A stretch of DNA of 64,000 nucleotides from Solirubrobacterales bacterium (GTDB lineage: Bacteria; Actinomycetota; Thermoleophilia; Solirubrobacterales; Solirubrobacteraceae). Under the pieces are notes generated by a model, which saw nothing but the letters and a program-made list of their open reading frames with translations, was not told the DNA's origin and searched no databases. Location: assembly GCA_027315115.1 (NCBI GenBank), contig DAHUYQ010000046.1, positions 1 through 64,000 on the forward strand, in the 5' to 3' direction. Below, one piece after another: positions 46,240-55,218 of the stretch (its first letter is position 1; each line of letters starts with the position of its first letter). The translations under genes and the position numbers were made by a program.

Positions 46240-48248
46240 GCCAGACGACCTACGGCTGGCTGGTGCTCGCGTTCCCGCTCGCGGGCGTGCTGCTGCTCTG
46301 CCTGGGCCACCGATCGCTGCCGGGGCGGACAGCGGGCTGGATCGGCAGCGCCGCCATCTTCCTCGCCTTCCTGGCCGCGCTCGGCGCGCTTCTGACCATG
46401 CAGAGCCACGGCGCCGACCACCGCCAGCAGGTCTCCTCGCTGTGGGAATACGCGGTCACCAGCGGCATCGACGCGCGCATGTCGATCCTCGTGGACCCGC
46501 TCTCGGTCTTCATGATCCTGGTCGTCACGGGCGTCTCGACGCTGATCCACGTCTACTCGGTCTCATACCTGGACAAGGACCGCGGGTTCGTCCGCTACTT
46601 CGCCTACCTCAACTTCTTCGTCCTCTCGATGCTGCTGCTGGTGCTGGCGGGCAACTTCCTGCTGCTGATCGTCGGCTGGGCCTTCGTCGGCGCCGCCTCC
46701 TACCTGCTGATCTCCTTCTGGTACAGGCGCAAGACAGCGACGAAGGCCGGCATCAAGGCGTTCGTGATCAACGTCGTGGGCGACGTGGGCCTGGTGCTCG
46801 GCACCTTCTTCATCCTCGGCCACACCCACACGCTGGAATTCCTCGGCAGCTTCCACGCCGCCGAAGCCGGCGCCTTCAGCCACGCAAGCGGCGACCTGGT
46901 CGCGGGCTGCATCCTGCTGCTGGTCGGCGCGTTCGCCAAGTCGGCGCAGATCCCGCTGCACACGTGGCTCCCGGACGCGATGGAGGGACCGACCCCGGTC
47001 TCCGCGCTGATCCACGCCGCCACGATGGTGACCGCCGGCGTCTACCTGATCGCGCGCATGCACCCGCTCTTCGAAAGGGCGCCGGCCGCTCAGGACGTGG
47101 GCGCGGTCGTGGGTGCCGCCACGCTGCTGATCGCCGGCACGATCGGCCTGGTCCAGACCGACATCAAGCGCGTGATCGCCTACTCCACGATGTCCCAGAT
47201 CGGCTACATGGTCATGGGCGTCTCGATCGGCGCCTACGCCGCCGGCCTCTTCCACCTCATGACCCACGCCTTCTTCAAGGCGCTGCTGTTCATGGCGGCC
47301 GGCTCGATCATCGGCGCGATGGCCGGCGAGCAGTCGCTGAAGAAGATGAAAGGGTTCCGCAAGGCGATGCCGTTCACCTACGGCTGCTTCCTGATCGGCG
47401 GCCTGGCGCTCTCGGGCATCCCCCCCTTCTCCGGCTTCTTCTCCAAGGACGAGATCCTGCTGATCGCCGGCGAGCGCGGCGGCTGGCGCTGGATCCTCTA
47501 CGGCGTCGGCTACCTGGGCGCGTTCCTGACCGCCCTCTATACGTTCCGCATGATCTTCATCGCCTTCCACGGCAAGCCCTGCGCGGAGGCGCAAGAGCTG
47601 CAGGCCGGCCATCTACACCACGCCGAGCATCCGTTCAATCCTGCCGACGGCGAGATCGAGGACACCGACGTCGGCTTCCCCGGCCCCTCCCACGCGATCG
47701 CCGAGCGCGCGCTGCCGATGCGCTTCGCGATGTCGCTGCTGGCGATCGGCGCGGTCGGCGCCGGCCTGATCCAGATCCCGAAGGTCGACTACGTCGTGGA
47801 CGACTTCCTGAAGCCGAGCTTCGCTACCTCCGCGCTCTACGAAGCGCACACGCGCAGCGGCATCCTGATCGCCGGCCTGATCGGCGGCACGCTGATCGGC
47901 CTTGCCGGGATCGCGATCGCCTGGCGCATCTGGGGCTCGGGAGCACAGACCGCGACCGCGTTCCAGGAGCGCCTGCGCCCCCTCTACACCCTCTTCGCCG
48001 CCAAGTGGTACTTCGACGAGGCGATCGACCTGCTGGTCGTGCGGCCCGCCGCCGCCTTCGGCCGCTTCGCCAAGGACACCTTCGAGCGCACCGTGATCGA
48101 TGACACGCTCGTGGGCGGCCCCTCCGGACTGGTGCGGGCAGGCTCTGCGCTCGTGCGCTCGATCCAGAGCGGCCTGCTGCGCTACTACGCGGCGATGATC
48201 GTGCTCGGCGTCGCGGCCGTCGGCCTCTACTTCCTGCTGCAGGCATGA
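46236..48248 (+). CDS. nuoL: NADH-quinone oxidoreductase subunit L
   Basis: This 670-residue antiporter-like subunit has about 16 helices and the long lateral helix at its C-terminus. It has GWAFVGAASYLLISFWYRRK, KSAQIPLHTWLPDAMEGPTP, SALIHAATMVTAGVYLIAR, FSKDEILLIA and KWYFDEAIDLLVVRPAAAFG. It forms the distal proton channel. It is followed by the only sizeable gap within the operon (44 bases), which can fold into a weak CCGCG/CGCGG stem. Confidence 0.97.
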   Translation: MSQTTYGWLVLAFPLAGVLLLCLGHRSLPGRTAGWIGSAAIFLAFLAALGALLTMQSHGADHRQQVSSLWEYAVTSGIDARMSILVDPLSVFMILVVTGVSTLIHVYSVSYLDKDRGFVRYFAYLNFFVLSMLLLVLAGNFLLLIVGWAFVGAASYLLISFWYRRKTATKAGIKAFVINVVGDVGLVLGTFFILGHTHTLEFLGSFHAAEAGAFSHASGDLVAGCILLLVGAFAKSAQIPLHTWLPDAMEGPTPVSALIHAATMVTAGVYLIARMHPLFERAPAAQDVGAVVGAATLLIAGTIGLVQTDIKRVIAYSTMSQIGYMVMGVSIGAYAAGLFHLMTHAFFKALLFMAAGSIIGAMAGEQSLKKMKGFRKAMPFTYGCFLIGGLALSGIPPFSGFFSKDEILLIAGERGGWRWILYGVGYLGAFLTALYTFRMIFIAFHGKPCAEAQELQAGHLHHAEHPFNPADGEIEDTDVGFPGPSHAIAERALPMRFAMSLLAIGAVGAGLIQIPKVDYVVDDFLKPSFATSALYEAHTRSGILIAGLIGGTLIGLAGIAIAWRIWGSGAQTATAFQERLRPLYTLFAAKWYFDEAIDLLVVRPAAAFGRFAKDTFERTVIDDTLVGGPSGLVRAGSALVRSIQSGLLRYYAAMIVLGVAAVGLYFLLQA

Positions 48249-48292
48249 CCGCGATCCTCCAGACCCCCAACTCGACCGCGGTGGCCATCTAG

Positions 48293-49900
48293 ATGCCGGC
48301 ACTATCGATACTGATCTGGCTTCCTGCTGCCTGCGGTCTGGTGGGCGCGATCGCCTCCCGCGCGCTGGCTGGAAGCCCCGCCAGCCGCACGATCCCCGGC
48401 GCCCTGGCGCTGATCGGCTCGGTCGCGGCGCTCGCGCTCTCGATCGGCTACATCGTCGAATACACACCCGGCTTCCAGTCCGCGCACCTGGCCACCCAGA
48501 CGCTGCAGCACGTCACCGACGTGACCTGGATCGCCTCTCTGGGCATCCACTACAAGCTCGGGATCGACGGGCTGAACGTGCTGCTGGTCGGGCTGACGGC
48601 GCTGCTGTTCGCCGTGGCGATGCTCGCCGGCAACCTGCGCCGCGAGAGGACGCCTGATCGGCCGCACCTCTACTACCTCTTCTTCATGGTCGCCGAGTCG
48701 GCCGTGCTCGGAGCCTTCCTGGCGCAGGACCTGATCCTGTTCGTCGCCTTCTTCGACCTGATGCTGATCCCGTTCTATTTCCTGACGGGGATGTGGGGAG
48801 AAGGCGAGCGCTCCCAGCGCGTGCGCGCCACGATCAAGCTGGTGATCTACACGCTCGTGGGCTCGCTGCTGATGCTCGCGGCGGCGATCGCGACCGGCGT
48901 GCTGGCCTCCCAGCAGCACGGCACCCCGATCACCTTCGTGCTCTCCAGCCTCCAGGGGCTGCACCTGAGCAGGGGCTCGCAGGAGTGGATCTTCCTCTTC
49001 TTCGCCGCGGCCTTCCTGGTCAAGATGCCCGCGTTCCCCCTGCACGGCTGGATGCCCGACGGCTACAAGGCGATGCCGATCGAGGTGCTGATGGTCTTCT
49101 CCGGCGTGCTCTCGAAGGTCGGCGCCTACGGGTTCCTGGCGATCGTGCTGCCGCTGTTCCCGCAGGCCGCCGTGCACTTCCAGATGCTGATGCTGCTGAT
49201 CGCGCTGGTCTCGATCGTCTACGGCACGGCGGTGGCCTTCACGCAGACCGACGCCCGCCTGATCGCCGGGTTCTCCTCGGTGGCACAGCTCGGCTTCATC
49301 ACGCTGGGGATCTTCTCCCTGCAGCCGCAGGGCGCTCAGGGCGCGCTGCTGCAGATGGTCAACCACGGCCTGGTCGTCGCGCCGGTCTTCTTCATCATCC
49401 TGCTGCTCTCCCGCCGAGCCGGCGGCTCGGAGGACATCCGCGACATGGGCGGCGTCGCCTTCCGGGCGCCCGTCTTTGCCGCGCTGTTCCTGATCGTCGC
49501 GCTCGCGACGCTGGCGATGCCGGGCTCGGCCAACTTCGTCGGCGAGTTCCTGATCCTGCTGGGCGTCTTCAAGTCCAAGCTCGTAATCGCGATCATCGGC
49601 TTCGCCGGCGTGGTGGGCGCAAGCGTCTACGCGCTGCGGCTGTTCATCCGCAGCATGCACAACCGCGTCGGCCCCGAGGTCGCCTCGCGCGAGATCAGCA
49701 TCCGCGACGGGCTCGTGCTGGTGCCGTTGATCGGCGCGATCCTGTTCCTGGCCCTCTATCCGCAGCCGGCGCTGAAGCGCAGCGAAGGCTCCGCCTCCTC
49801 GGCCGTGGCCGGGGCCCGGGCGCTGACCGAACCGAACGTGCTGCGGATCGCCGCCAGCCAGTCGGGCGCTCTCGCGAGCACGCAAGGAGGCAGCCGATGA
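48293..49900 (+). CDS. nuoM: NADH-quinone oxidoreductase subunit M
   Basis: This 535-residue ND4-type proton-channel subunit has about 14 helices. It shows LGIDGLNVLLVGLTALLF, FYFLTGMWGEGERSQRVRAT, KMPAFPLHGWMPDGYKAMPI and MVNHGLVVAPVFFIILLLSR. The C-terminal 35 residues are a polar extension. It starts 44 bases after nuoL and overlaps nuoN by ATGA. Confidence 0.97.
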   Translation: MPALSILIWLPAACGLVGAIASRALAGSPASRTIPGALALIGSVAALALSIGYIVEYTPGFQSAHLATQTLQHVTDVTWIASLGIHYKLGIDGLNVLLVGLTALLFAVAMLAGNLRRERTPDRPHLYYLFFMVAESAVLGAFLAQDLILFVAFFDLMLIPFYFLTGMWGEGERSQRVRATIKLVIYTLVGSLLMLAAAIATGVLASQQHGTPITFVLSSLQGLHLSRGSQEWIFLFFAAAFLVKMPAFPLHGWMPDGYKAMPIEVLMVFSGVLSKVGAYGFLAIVLPLFPQAAVHFQMLMLLIALVSIVYGTAVAFTQTDARLIAGFSSVAQLGFITLGIFSLQPQGAQGALLQMVNHGLVVAPVFFIILLLSRRAGGSEDIRDMGGVAFRAPVFAALFLIVALATLAMPGSANFVGEFLILLGVFKSKLVIAIIGFAGVVGASVYALRLFIRSMHNRVGPEVASREISIRDGLVLVPLIGAILFLALYPQPALKRSEGSASSAVAGARALTEPNVLRIAASQSGALASTQGGSR

Positions 49901-51462
49901 TCCCGCTTGCCCACATCCCCACCCCCCATGTCGACTTCGCGGGGCTCTCGCCGCTGATCGCCTTCCTGGGCGGCGCGGTGCTCGTGCTGATGGCGGGCCT
50001 GCTCGGGCCGCGCAAGGTCCGCGAACACGGGGTGCCGCTGCTTACGCTGGTCGTGCTGGGCGTCGCCGCATGGCTCGTGATCGACCAGTGGCATGCGAAC
50101 AAGGCGCTGGTCGACGGCGCGATCCAGCTCGACAGCCTCTCGCTGGTGCTTGACCTCGTGCTGATCGCGGCCGGCGTCGCGACCGTGCTGCTGGCCTGGC
50201 GCTCGCAGGCCGGCCGCGAAGCCGGCCACGGCGAGCTTCAGGCGCTGCTGCTCAGCTCGATCGGAGGCATGTCGCTGCTGGCCTCCGCGCAGAACACCGT
50301 CGTGCTGTTCGTCGGGCTCGAGCTCCTCTCGATCCCGCTCTACGTTCTCTGCGCCGCCGAAATGCGCCGCGAGCGCTCGCTGGAGTCGGGGCTGAAGTAC
50401 CTGATCGTGGGGTCGGTCGGCTCCGCGACCCTGCTCTACGGTCTCGCGCTGATCTACGGCGCGACCGGCGCGACGAGCTTCTCCGGGATCGCGTCGGCGA
50501 TCACCGCCAAGTCGCTCTCCGGCGACACGCTGCTGCTCGGCGGGATCGCGTTGACCGCCGCCGGATTCTGCTTCAAGGCCTCCGTCGCCCCCTTCCACCA
50601 GTGGACGCCCGATGTCTACGAGGGCGCCCCCACGCCGATCACCGCGTTCATGGCCGTCGCCACGAAGGTCGCGGCGCTGGGCGCGTTTCTGCGCTTCTTC
50701 GACACCGCCCTGATCGGCTCCCACGGCGAGTGGGCGCCTGCGATCGCGGTGCTGGCCGCGGTCACGATCGTGGTCGGCAACGTGGGCGCGCTCGGCCAGA
50801 GCTCTCTCAAGCGGATGCTCGCCTACTCGTCGGTGGCGCAGGCCGGCTACATGCTCGCCGGCGTCGTGGTCGGCACCGCCCTTGGCGTCAAAGCGACGAC
50901 GCTCTACCTGATCGTCTACCTGCTGATGAACCTCGCCGCCTTCGCGGTGATCGTCGCCCGTGAGCGCGAAACGGATCTCGGCGACAGCATCCAATCAGTC
51001 GCCGGCCTCGGCCGCCAGCGCCCGTGGCTGGCGTGGCCGCTGACGCTCTCGATGCTCGGCCTGGCCGGCATCCCCGCCACCGCGGGCTTCGTCGGCAAGC
51101 TCTACCTGATCGACGCGGCCGTCTCCGGCAAATACACCTGGCTCGGCGTCGTGATCGTGATCGGCTCGATGATCTCGCTCGCCTACTACCTGCCGGTCGT
51201 GGCCGCGATGTGGATGCGGGACGCGCCCGAGGGCGCGCTCGAGCCCGCCGTGGCCGCAAGCCCGGCCGCGCTGCCCGTGATCGCCGGCGGATCGCCCGAG
51301 CTGGACGATCTCGTGGACGCGCCCGCGGCGCCCGCGCGCGGGGCGCACCTGGAGGTGGCGGCGGTCGCGCTGATCGCGGGCTCCGCGACGCTCTTCTTCG
51401 GGATCGTGCCGCAGCCGCTGTTCGATCTCGTGCAGCACGTCGGGCGCAGCTTCGGGCTCTGA
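49897..51462 (+). CDS. nuoN: NADH-quinone oxidoreductase subunit N
   Basis: This 521-residue ND2-type proton-channel subunit has about 14 helices, VVLFVGLELLSIPLYVLCAA, KASVAPFHQWTPDVYEGAPT and LKRMLAYSSVAQAGYMLAGV. A hydrophilic loop (residues 440-485) before the last helix is Ala/Pro-rich. A strong AAGGAGG lies 7 bases before ATG 49897. It is the last gene of the nuo operon. Confidence 0.97.
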   Translation: MIPLAHIPTPHVDFAGLSPLIAFLGGAVLVLMAGLLGPRKVREHGVPLLTLVVLGVAAWLVIDQWHANKALVDGAIQLDSLSLVLDLVLIAAGVATVLLAWRSQAGREAGHGELQALLLSSIGGMSLLASAQNTVVLFVGLELLSIPLYVLCAAEMRRERSLESGLKYLIVGSVGSATLLYGLALIYGATGATSFSGIASAITAKSLSGDTLLLGGIALTAAGFCFKASVAPFHQWTPDVYEGAPTPITAFMAVATKVAALGAFLRFFDTALIGSHGEWAPAIAVLAAVTIVVGNVGALGQSSLKRMLAYSSVAQAGYMLAGVVVGTALGVKATTLYLIVYLLMNLAAFAVIVARERETDLGDSIQSVAGLGRQRPWLAWPLTLSMLGLAGIPATAGFVGKLYLIDAAVSGKYTWLGVVIVIGSMISLAYYLPVVAAMWMRDAPEGALEPAVAASPAALPVIAGGSPELDDLVDAPAAPARGAHLEVAAVALIAGSATLFFGIVPQPLFDLVQHVGRSFGL

Positions 51463-51531
51463 GAGCCTCCGGCTCGGCGGCTGCGGACCTGCAGCGGTCC
51501 TCCGGGAGTGCTGATAGCTTGTGTTCGCCCG

Positions 51532-52161
51532 ATGATTCGACGTCCTGCACATCGCCGGAGCAGCGGTGGGCGTGCGCTGCTCGTAGCGATGCTCGCCTCT
51601 CTCGGCCTCATCGGCGCCACGGCGCCCGCCGCCTCCGCCGATGCCGGCGCCGAGATCATGGAACGCTGCGCCCAGGGGCAGTCGCTCGCCGGCTTCACCG
51701 TCGAGCAGTACCAGCACGCGCTGAAGAGCCTGACCACCGAAGAGATCGAGTACCACGGCGAATGCGTCGAAGCGATCGAACGCGCCGAGCGTGCGGCTGC
51801 GAGGCACCGACATGGCGGCGGCTCCGGTGCGAATCCCGACGAACGCAGCCCAAGCGGCGGCTCCCCGGGCGGCAGCCGGCCAGGCGGAGGATCGCCGAGC
51901 GCCGGGCGTCCCATCGCACCGACCCCTGCGCAGGCGCGGATGCTGGAAGAGACCCGCGGCGGCCATATGCCTGCTGTGCGCTTGGGCGATAGCGCCGAAG
52001 GATCGATCTCCCCTGGCGTGGTGCACCCCGACCTGGCGCCGGCCGCAAGCGATCTGCCCGCGGCGGTGCAGGCGGTGATCGCGGCGGTGATCGGCGGCAT
52101 CCTGCTGCTGGCAGGACACGAGATCCGCCGGCGCGTGCGCCGCCGTCCACAGCTCGGTTGA
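51532..52161 (+). CDS. Exported protein with C-terminal membrane anchor, unknown function
   Basis: This 209-residue protein has a signal segment (ALLVAMLASLGLIGATAPAASA) and a short helical domain with two Cys (IMERCAQG, TTEEIEYHGECVEAIERAER). A Gly/Ser/Pro linker follows, and then a C-terminal transmembrane helix (AVIAAVIGGILLLAGHEIRR) with a basic tail. The Cys-containing helical block resembles a family of small exported proteins in Solirubrobacterales. It follows nuoN by 69 bases; whether it is read with the operon is unclear. GTG 51508 is an alternative start. The 243 bases after it show no gene. Confidence 0.65.
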   Translation: MIRRPAHRRSSGGRALLVAMLASLGLIGATAPAASADAGAEIMERCAQGQSLAGFTVEQYQHALKSLTTEEIEYHGECVEAIERAERAAARHRHGGGSGANPDERSPSGGSPGGSRPGGGSPSAGRPIAPTPAQARMLEETRGGHMPAVRLGDSAEGSISPGVVHPDLAPAASDLPAAVQAVIAAVIGGILLLAGHEIRRRVRRRPQLG

Positions 52162-52404
52162 GCCGATCGCGGCGCCGACCGGCGCCGAAGCGCGTAGCCG
52201 CGGGCGACGACCGCGTCCGAATGATGACATCGCCTGGAACGCAACCTCGCGCGAGCCCAAGTGTCTGTAGACGGAGCGCGCTGCCCTGCAGGCCGTGATG
52301 GAGACCATGATGGCTCCGTGAGCTGCCTGCTTACGTGGGCCGGCCTGTCGCCGCTTCGGCACGGGCGGGCGCTTTCGACACCAAACCACCGAATGGGAGA
52401 CTCC

Positions 52405-53841
52405 ATGCCTCGCATCCGCACCCTCATGCTCGCCCTGCTCGCCACGATGCTCTCTGCCGGCGCGGGCGCGCTGGACGCGGGCTCCGCGCTGGCCTCACAC
52501 GGGCAGAGCCTGTGGTTCGAGGCGCCGGCCGAACTGCTGAACCCGGCCACTCGCGCGGAAACGATCGAACAGATGCAGCGGCTGGGCGTCAAAGGCGTGC
52601 GGATCGAGCTCTCCTGGAATGCGGTTTCGCCGGGTTCCGAAAGCGCCAAGCGCCCCAATTTCAACGCATCCGACCCGAGCGCATACGAATGGGGCGCCTA
52701 CGGCTCGCTGATCGAAGAAATCCATGCCCTGCACTGGCAGATCCTGCTGACGATCTCGCCGCCAGCGCCGCGGTGGGCGACCTCGAACGGCACCGCGCCA
52801 TATGTCACGCGCCCCGACGACCGCGACTTCAAGGAATTCATGACGGCGCTCGGGCGTCGCTATGGCGCGGATGTCACCGACTACGGGATCTGGAACGAGC
52901 CCAACGAGTACAACTCGCTGCGGCCTCAGTTCGGCGCCGGCGGCGCGCCGGTCGCCGGAAGGATCTACAAAGGGCTCTTCCAGGCGGGCTATGCCGGTCT
53001 GCGGACCGCAGGCATCAATTCGCCGCGGGTGCTGATGGGCGAAACCGCGCCGGGCGGCTTTGCGAAGCTGCCAAAGGCCGTGCCCAGCGCGGGGGTCGCG
53101 CCGCTTGCCTTCCTGCGCGGCGCGCTGTGTCTGAACGCCGCCTACCGCAAGGCGCCGACCTGCTCCAAGCTGCCGGCCTACGGCTGGGCGCAGCACCCAT
53201 ACGCACCCAACACCAAGGGGCCTTTCGACGTGCCGGCAAACCCCGAATGGGTGGTGATCGGCACGCTCGGCCGGCTCGTGAACGCGCTCAACAAGGCAGG
53301 CAAGGCCGGCGCGATCAACCGCGGCCTACCGATCTTCATCACCGAGTTCGGCGTGATGAGCAAGCCCAACCACTACTTCGGGATACCTGCCTCACAACAG
53401 GCCGAATACGACGCGATCTCGGAACGGATCGCGTGGGAAAACCCCCGCGTGGCGTCCTTCTCCCAGTACCTGCTGCGTGACGATGCGCTCTCCCCCGAGC
53501 CAAACGTGGTCACCTTCCAAACAGGCCTGGAGTCCGCCGGCGGCGCCAAGAAGCCGCTCTACTACGGATTCCCAATACCGCTGACCGTCACCTACGCGCG
53601 GCACGGCTACGACCTGTGGGGCTACGTGCGGCCATCCGCCGGCAAAGCCACCTCGGTGACCGTGTTGGTCCAGCACCCCCATTCCAGCGGCTTCAAGGTG
53701 CTCGCGAAGCTCCACACCAACCGGCTCGGCTACTGGACCCTGAAATCGAAGGTGCGCGGCACACACTGGCGCGTGCGCTGGAGCAGCCCCGCCGGCGTGG
53801 TCTACCAGGGCCCGCCGATCAGGGCCTACAGGGCGCCCTGA
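52405..53841 (+). CDS. Exported glycoside hydrolase-like TIM-barrel protein
   Basis: This 478-residue protein has a signal peptide (TLMLALLATMLSAGAGALDA) and a clan-A type barrel. The probable acid/base is E165 in GIWNEPNEYNS, and the nucleophile is E314 in IFITEFGV. IRIELSWNAVSPG-like strand 2 (RIELSWNAVSPG) and the aromatic-rich PRWATSNG are also typical. The C-terminal 90 residues look like a beta-sandwich. The family (GH5- or GH39-like) and the substrate are not resolved. GGGAGA lies 4 bases before ATG 52405; an ATG at 52393 is also possible. It is convergent with the next gene, 20 bases apart. Confidence 0.75.
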   Translation: MPRIRTLMLALLATMLSAGAGALDAGSALASHGQSLWFEAPAELLNPATRAETIEQMQRLGVKGVRIELSWNAVSPGSESAKRPNFNASDPSAYEWGAYGSLIEEIHALHWQILLTISPPAPRWATSNGTAPYVTRPDDRDFKEFMTALGRRYGADVTDYGIWNEPNEYNSLRPQFGAGGAPVAGRIYKGLFQAGYAGLRTAGINSPRVLMGETAPGGFAKLPKAVPSAGVAPLAFLRGALCLNAAYRKAPTCSKLPAYGWAQHPYAPNTKGPFDVPANPEWVVIGTLGRLVNALNKAGKAGAINRGLPIFITEFGVMSKPNHYFGIPASQQAEYDAISERIAWENPRVASFSQYLLRDDALSPEPNVVTFQTGLESAGGAKKPLYYGFPIPLTVTYARHGYDLWGYVRPSAGKATSVTVLVQHPHSSGFKVLAKLHTNRLGYWTLKSKVRGTHWRVRWSSPAGVVYQGPPIRAYRAP

Positions 53842-53861
53842 GCGCCTGAGGGGCCCCGGCT

Positions 53862-55142
53862 TTAGCGGGCGCGCGCCCCGGCGCGCGCCGTCACCGCGTC
53901 GGCGGCGGCGTAGTAGCCGGTCCAGGCGAACAGGCTCGTGGTCGCCGCCGCGGTGCGGAACATGCCCGAATGCGTTTCTGGGTCCCTGATCGGGCCTCCC
54001 CACCAGCTTGAGAGCCAGAGGCCGCCGCCGCTGGTCGCGTGCCGCTGCGCGGCGACGGCGTTCACTTCCGCCAGGCGCAACCAGTAGCGCTCACCGGTCG
54101 CCTTGCCGTAGGCCATCATCCACTGCATGTAGATGGCGTCGTACTGCGGCCCGTAGTTGAATCTGTAGCCGGTGGCGTTGACGCTCTGCTCGGCGGTGGT
54201 GGCGGCCACGCGAGCGGCGCGTTCGCAGTAGGAGTCGCCCTCGCCGTCCTGACAGAGCAGGTACTGCGCATAGATCAGCGGCGCCTGCACGTAGTCGTTG
54301 ACCGATTCCGGCTTGTTCGGCTGCTCCAGGTAGAGCTGGCGTTCGTCGTGGTTGTCGTTGTCGTTGGCCCAGTCGACGTACTCCTTGGCGTCTTCGAGCT
54401 GCCACGCTTCGTGGTCCTCGCCGTAGAGCAGCATCCCCAACAGCGCATCCGAGGCCAGCGCGGGCCCGGAGTGGTAGGGATGGGATGTGTTCCACCACAT
54501 CCCGCCGCCATCGGCCGCATCCCAGCCCTCGGAGGAGATGAAGCGGAACGCGCGCTGTGCGTCGCGCAGCCAGCGGTGTTCGCGATCGGCTTCATATGCC
54601 TCCGCGAAGGCGATCCCAAGCCAGCCGTTGTCGTCGAAGAACGCCTGCACATTCGGTTCGCGGTCGCCGGGGTAGGGCGCGTAGCCGCCCAGGCCGCGGT
54701 CCCAGTAGCGCTCGGAGGCAAGCCCGTACTTTTCGACCAGGCGTCTGTGCGCCCCGCTCGGATACGCGAGCTGCAGCGCGTCGGCGCTCTCGAACATCGG
54801 CACCTCGCCCCAGATCGTCAGCATCGGGTACGGGCCGTTGCTGCAGCCCAGGTACTCGCAGAACCATCCGTCATGGCGCCAGGCAGCCGCTCTGCGCGCC
54901 CCTCGCTGGGCGAGCGCGAGGTAGTCGAGCGCGCGCGGGCGCGGCAGCACCACGAGTGGTTTATGCCATGGCGTCAGCGGTTCGACGCTGCTGAGGCTCG
55001 TGGCACGCGCGGTCTGCGCGCCGCTCAGCGCAAGCAGCGCGGCCACCGCAAGGCCCAGCAGCAGCCGGGCACGTGTGAGCGTTCCTCCGGCATGCAGTGA
55101 CGATGTGATTCGTTGCGCTTGCATCTTGGCCGCGCAGAGCAT
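53862..55142 (-). CDS. Exported GH76-like (alpha/alpha)6-barrel protein
   Basis: This protein of up to 426 residues has a signal segment (RLLLGLAVAALLALSGAQTA). The adjacent Asp pair in QAFFDDNGWLGIAFAEAY matches the catalytic DD of GH76 alpha-1,6-mannanases. GGGMWWNTSHPYHSGPALAS and YGPQYDAIYMQWMMAYGKAT are further family-like blocks. It would act outside the cell on mannan-type glycans; substrate specificity is inferred only. The start could be ATG 55142 or 55124, and no clear Shine-Dalgarno precedes either. Confidence 0.7.
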   Translation of the reverse strand: MLCAAKMQAQRITSSLHAGGTLTRARLLLGLAVAALLALSGAQTARATSLSSVEPLTPWHKPLVVLPRPRALDYLALAQRGARRAAAWRHDGWFCEYLGCSNGPYPMLTIWGEVPMFESADALQLAYPSGAHRRLVEKYGLASERYWDRGLGGYAPYPGDREPNVQAFFDDNGWLGIAFAEAYEADREHRWLRDAQRAFRFISSEGWDAADGGGMWWNTSHPYHSGPALASDALLGMLLYGEDHEAWQLEDAKEYVDWANDNDNHDERQLYLEQPNKPESVNDYVQAPLIYAQYLLCQDGEGDSYCERAARVAATTAEQSVNATGYRFNYGPQYDAIYMQWMMAYGKATGERYWLRLAEVNAVAAQRHATSGGGLWLSSWWGGPIRDPETHSGMFRTAAATTSLFAWTGYYAAADAVTARAGARAR

Positions 55143-55218
55143 CGGAGGAGGCCATTGGCGCCGCGAGCGGCAGCGCGGCGGAATGGACCATCATCCGAGA
55201 CGCAGGCGGCCTGCCCGG

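Noticed and set aside
48302-49885. 527-residue open frame antisense to nuoM
   Set aside because: Gln/Arg/Asp/His-rich shadow typical of the complement of membrane-protein genes.
51480-51505. Hairpin GGACC-TGCAGC-GGTCC after nuoN as a terminator
   Set aside because: The stem is only 5 bp with no T-run, so it is too weak to claim.
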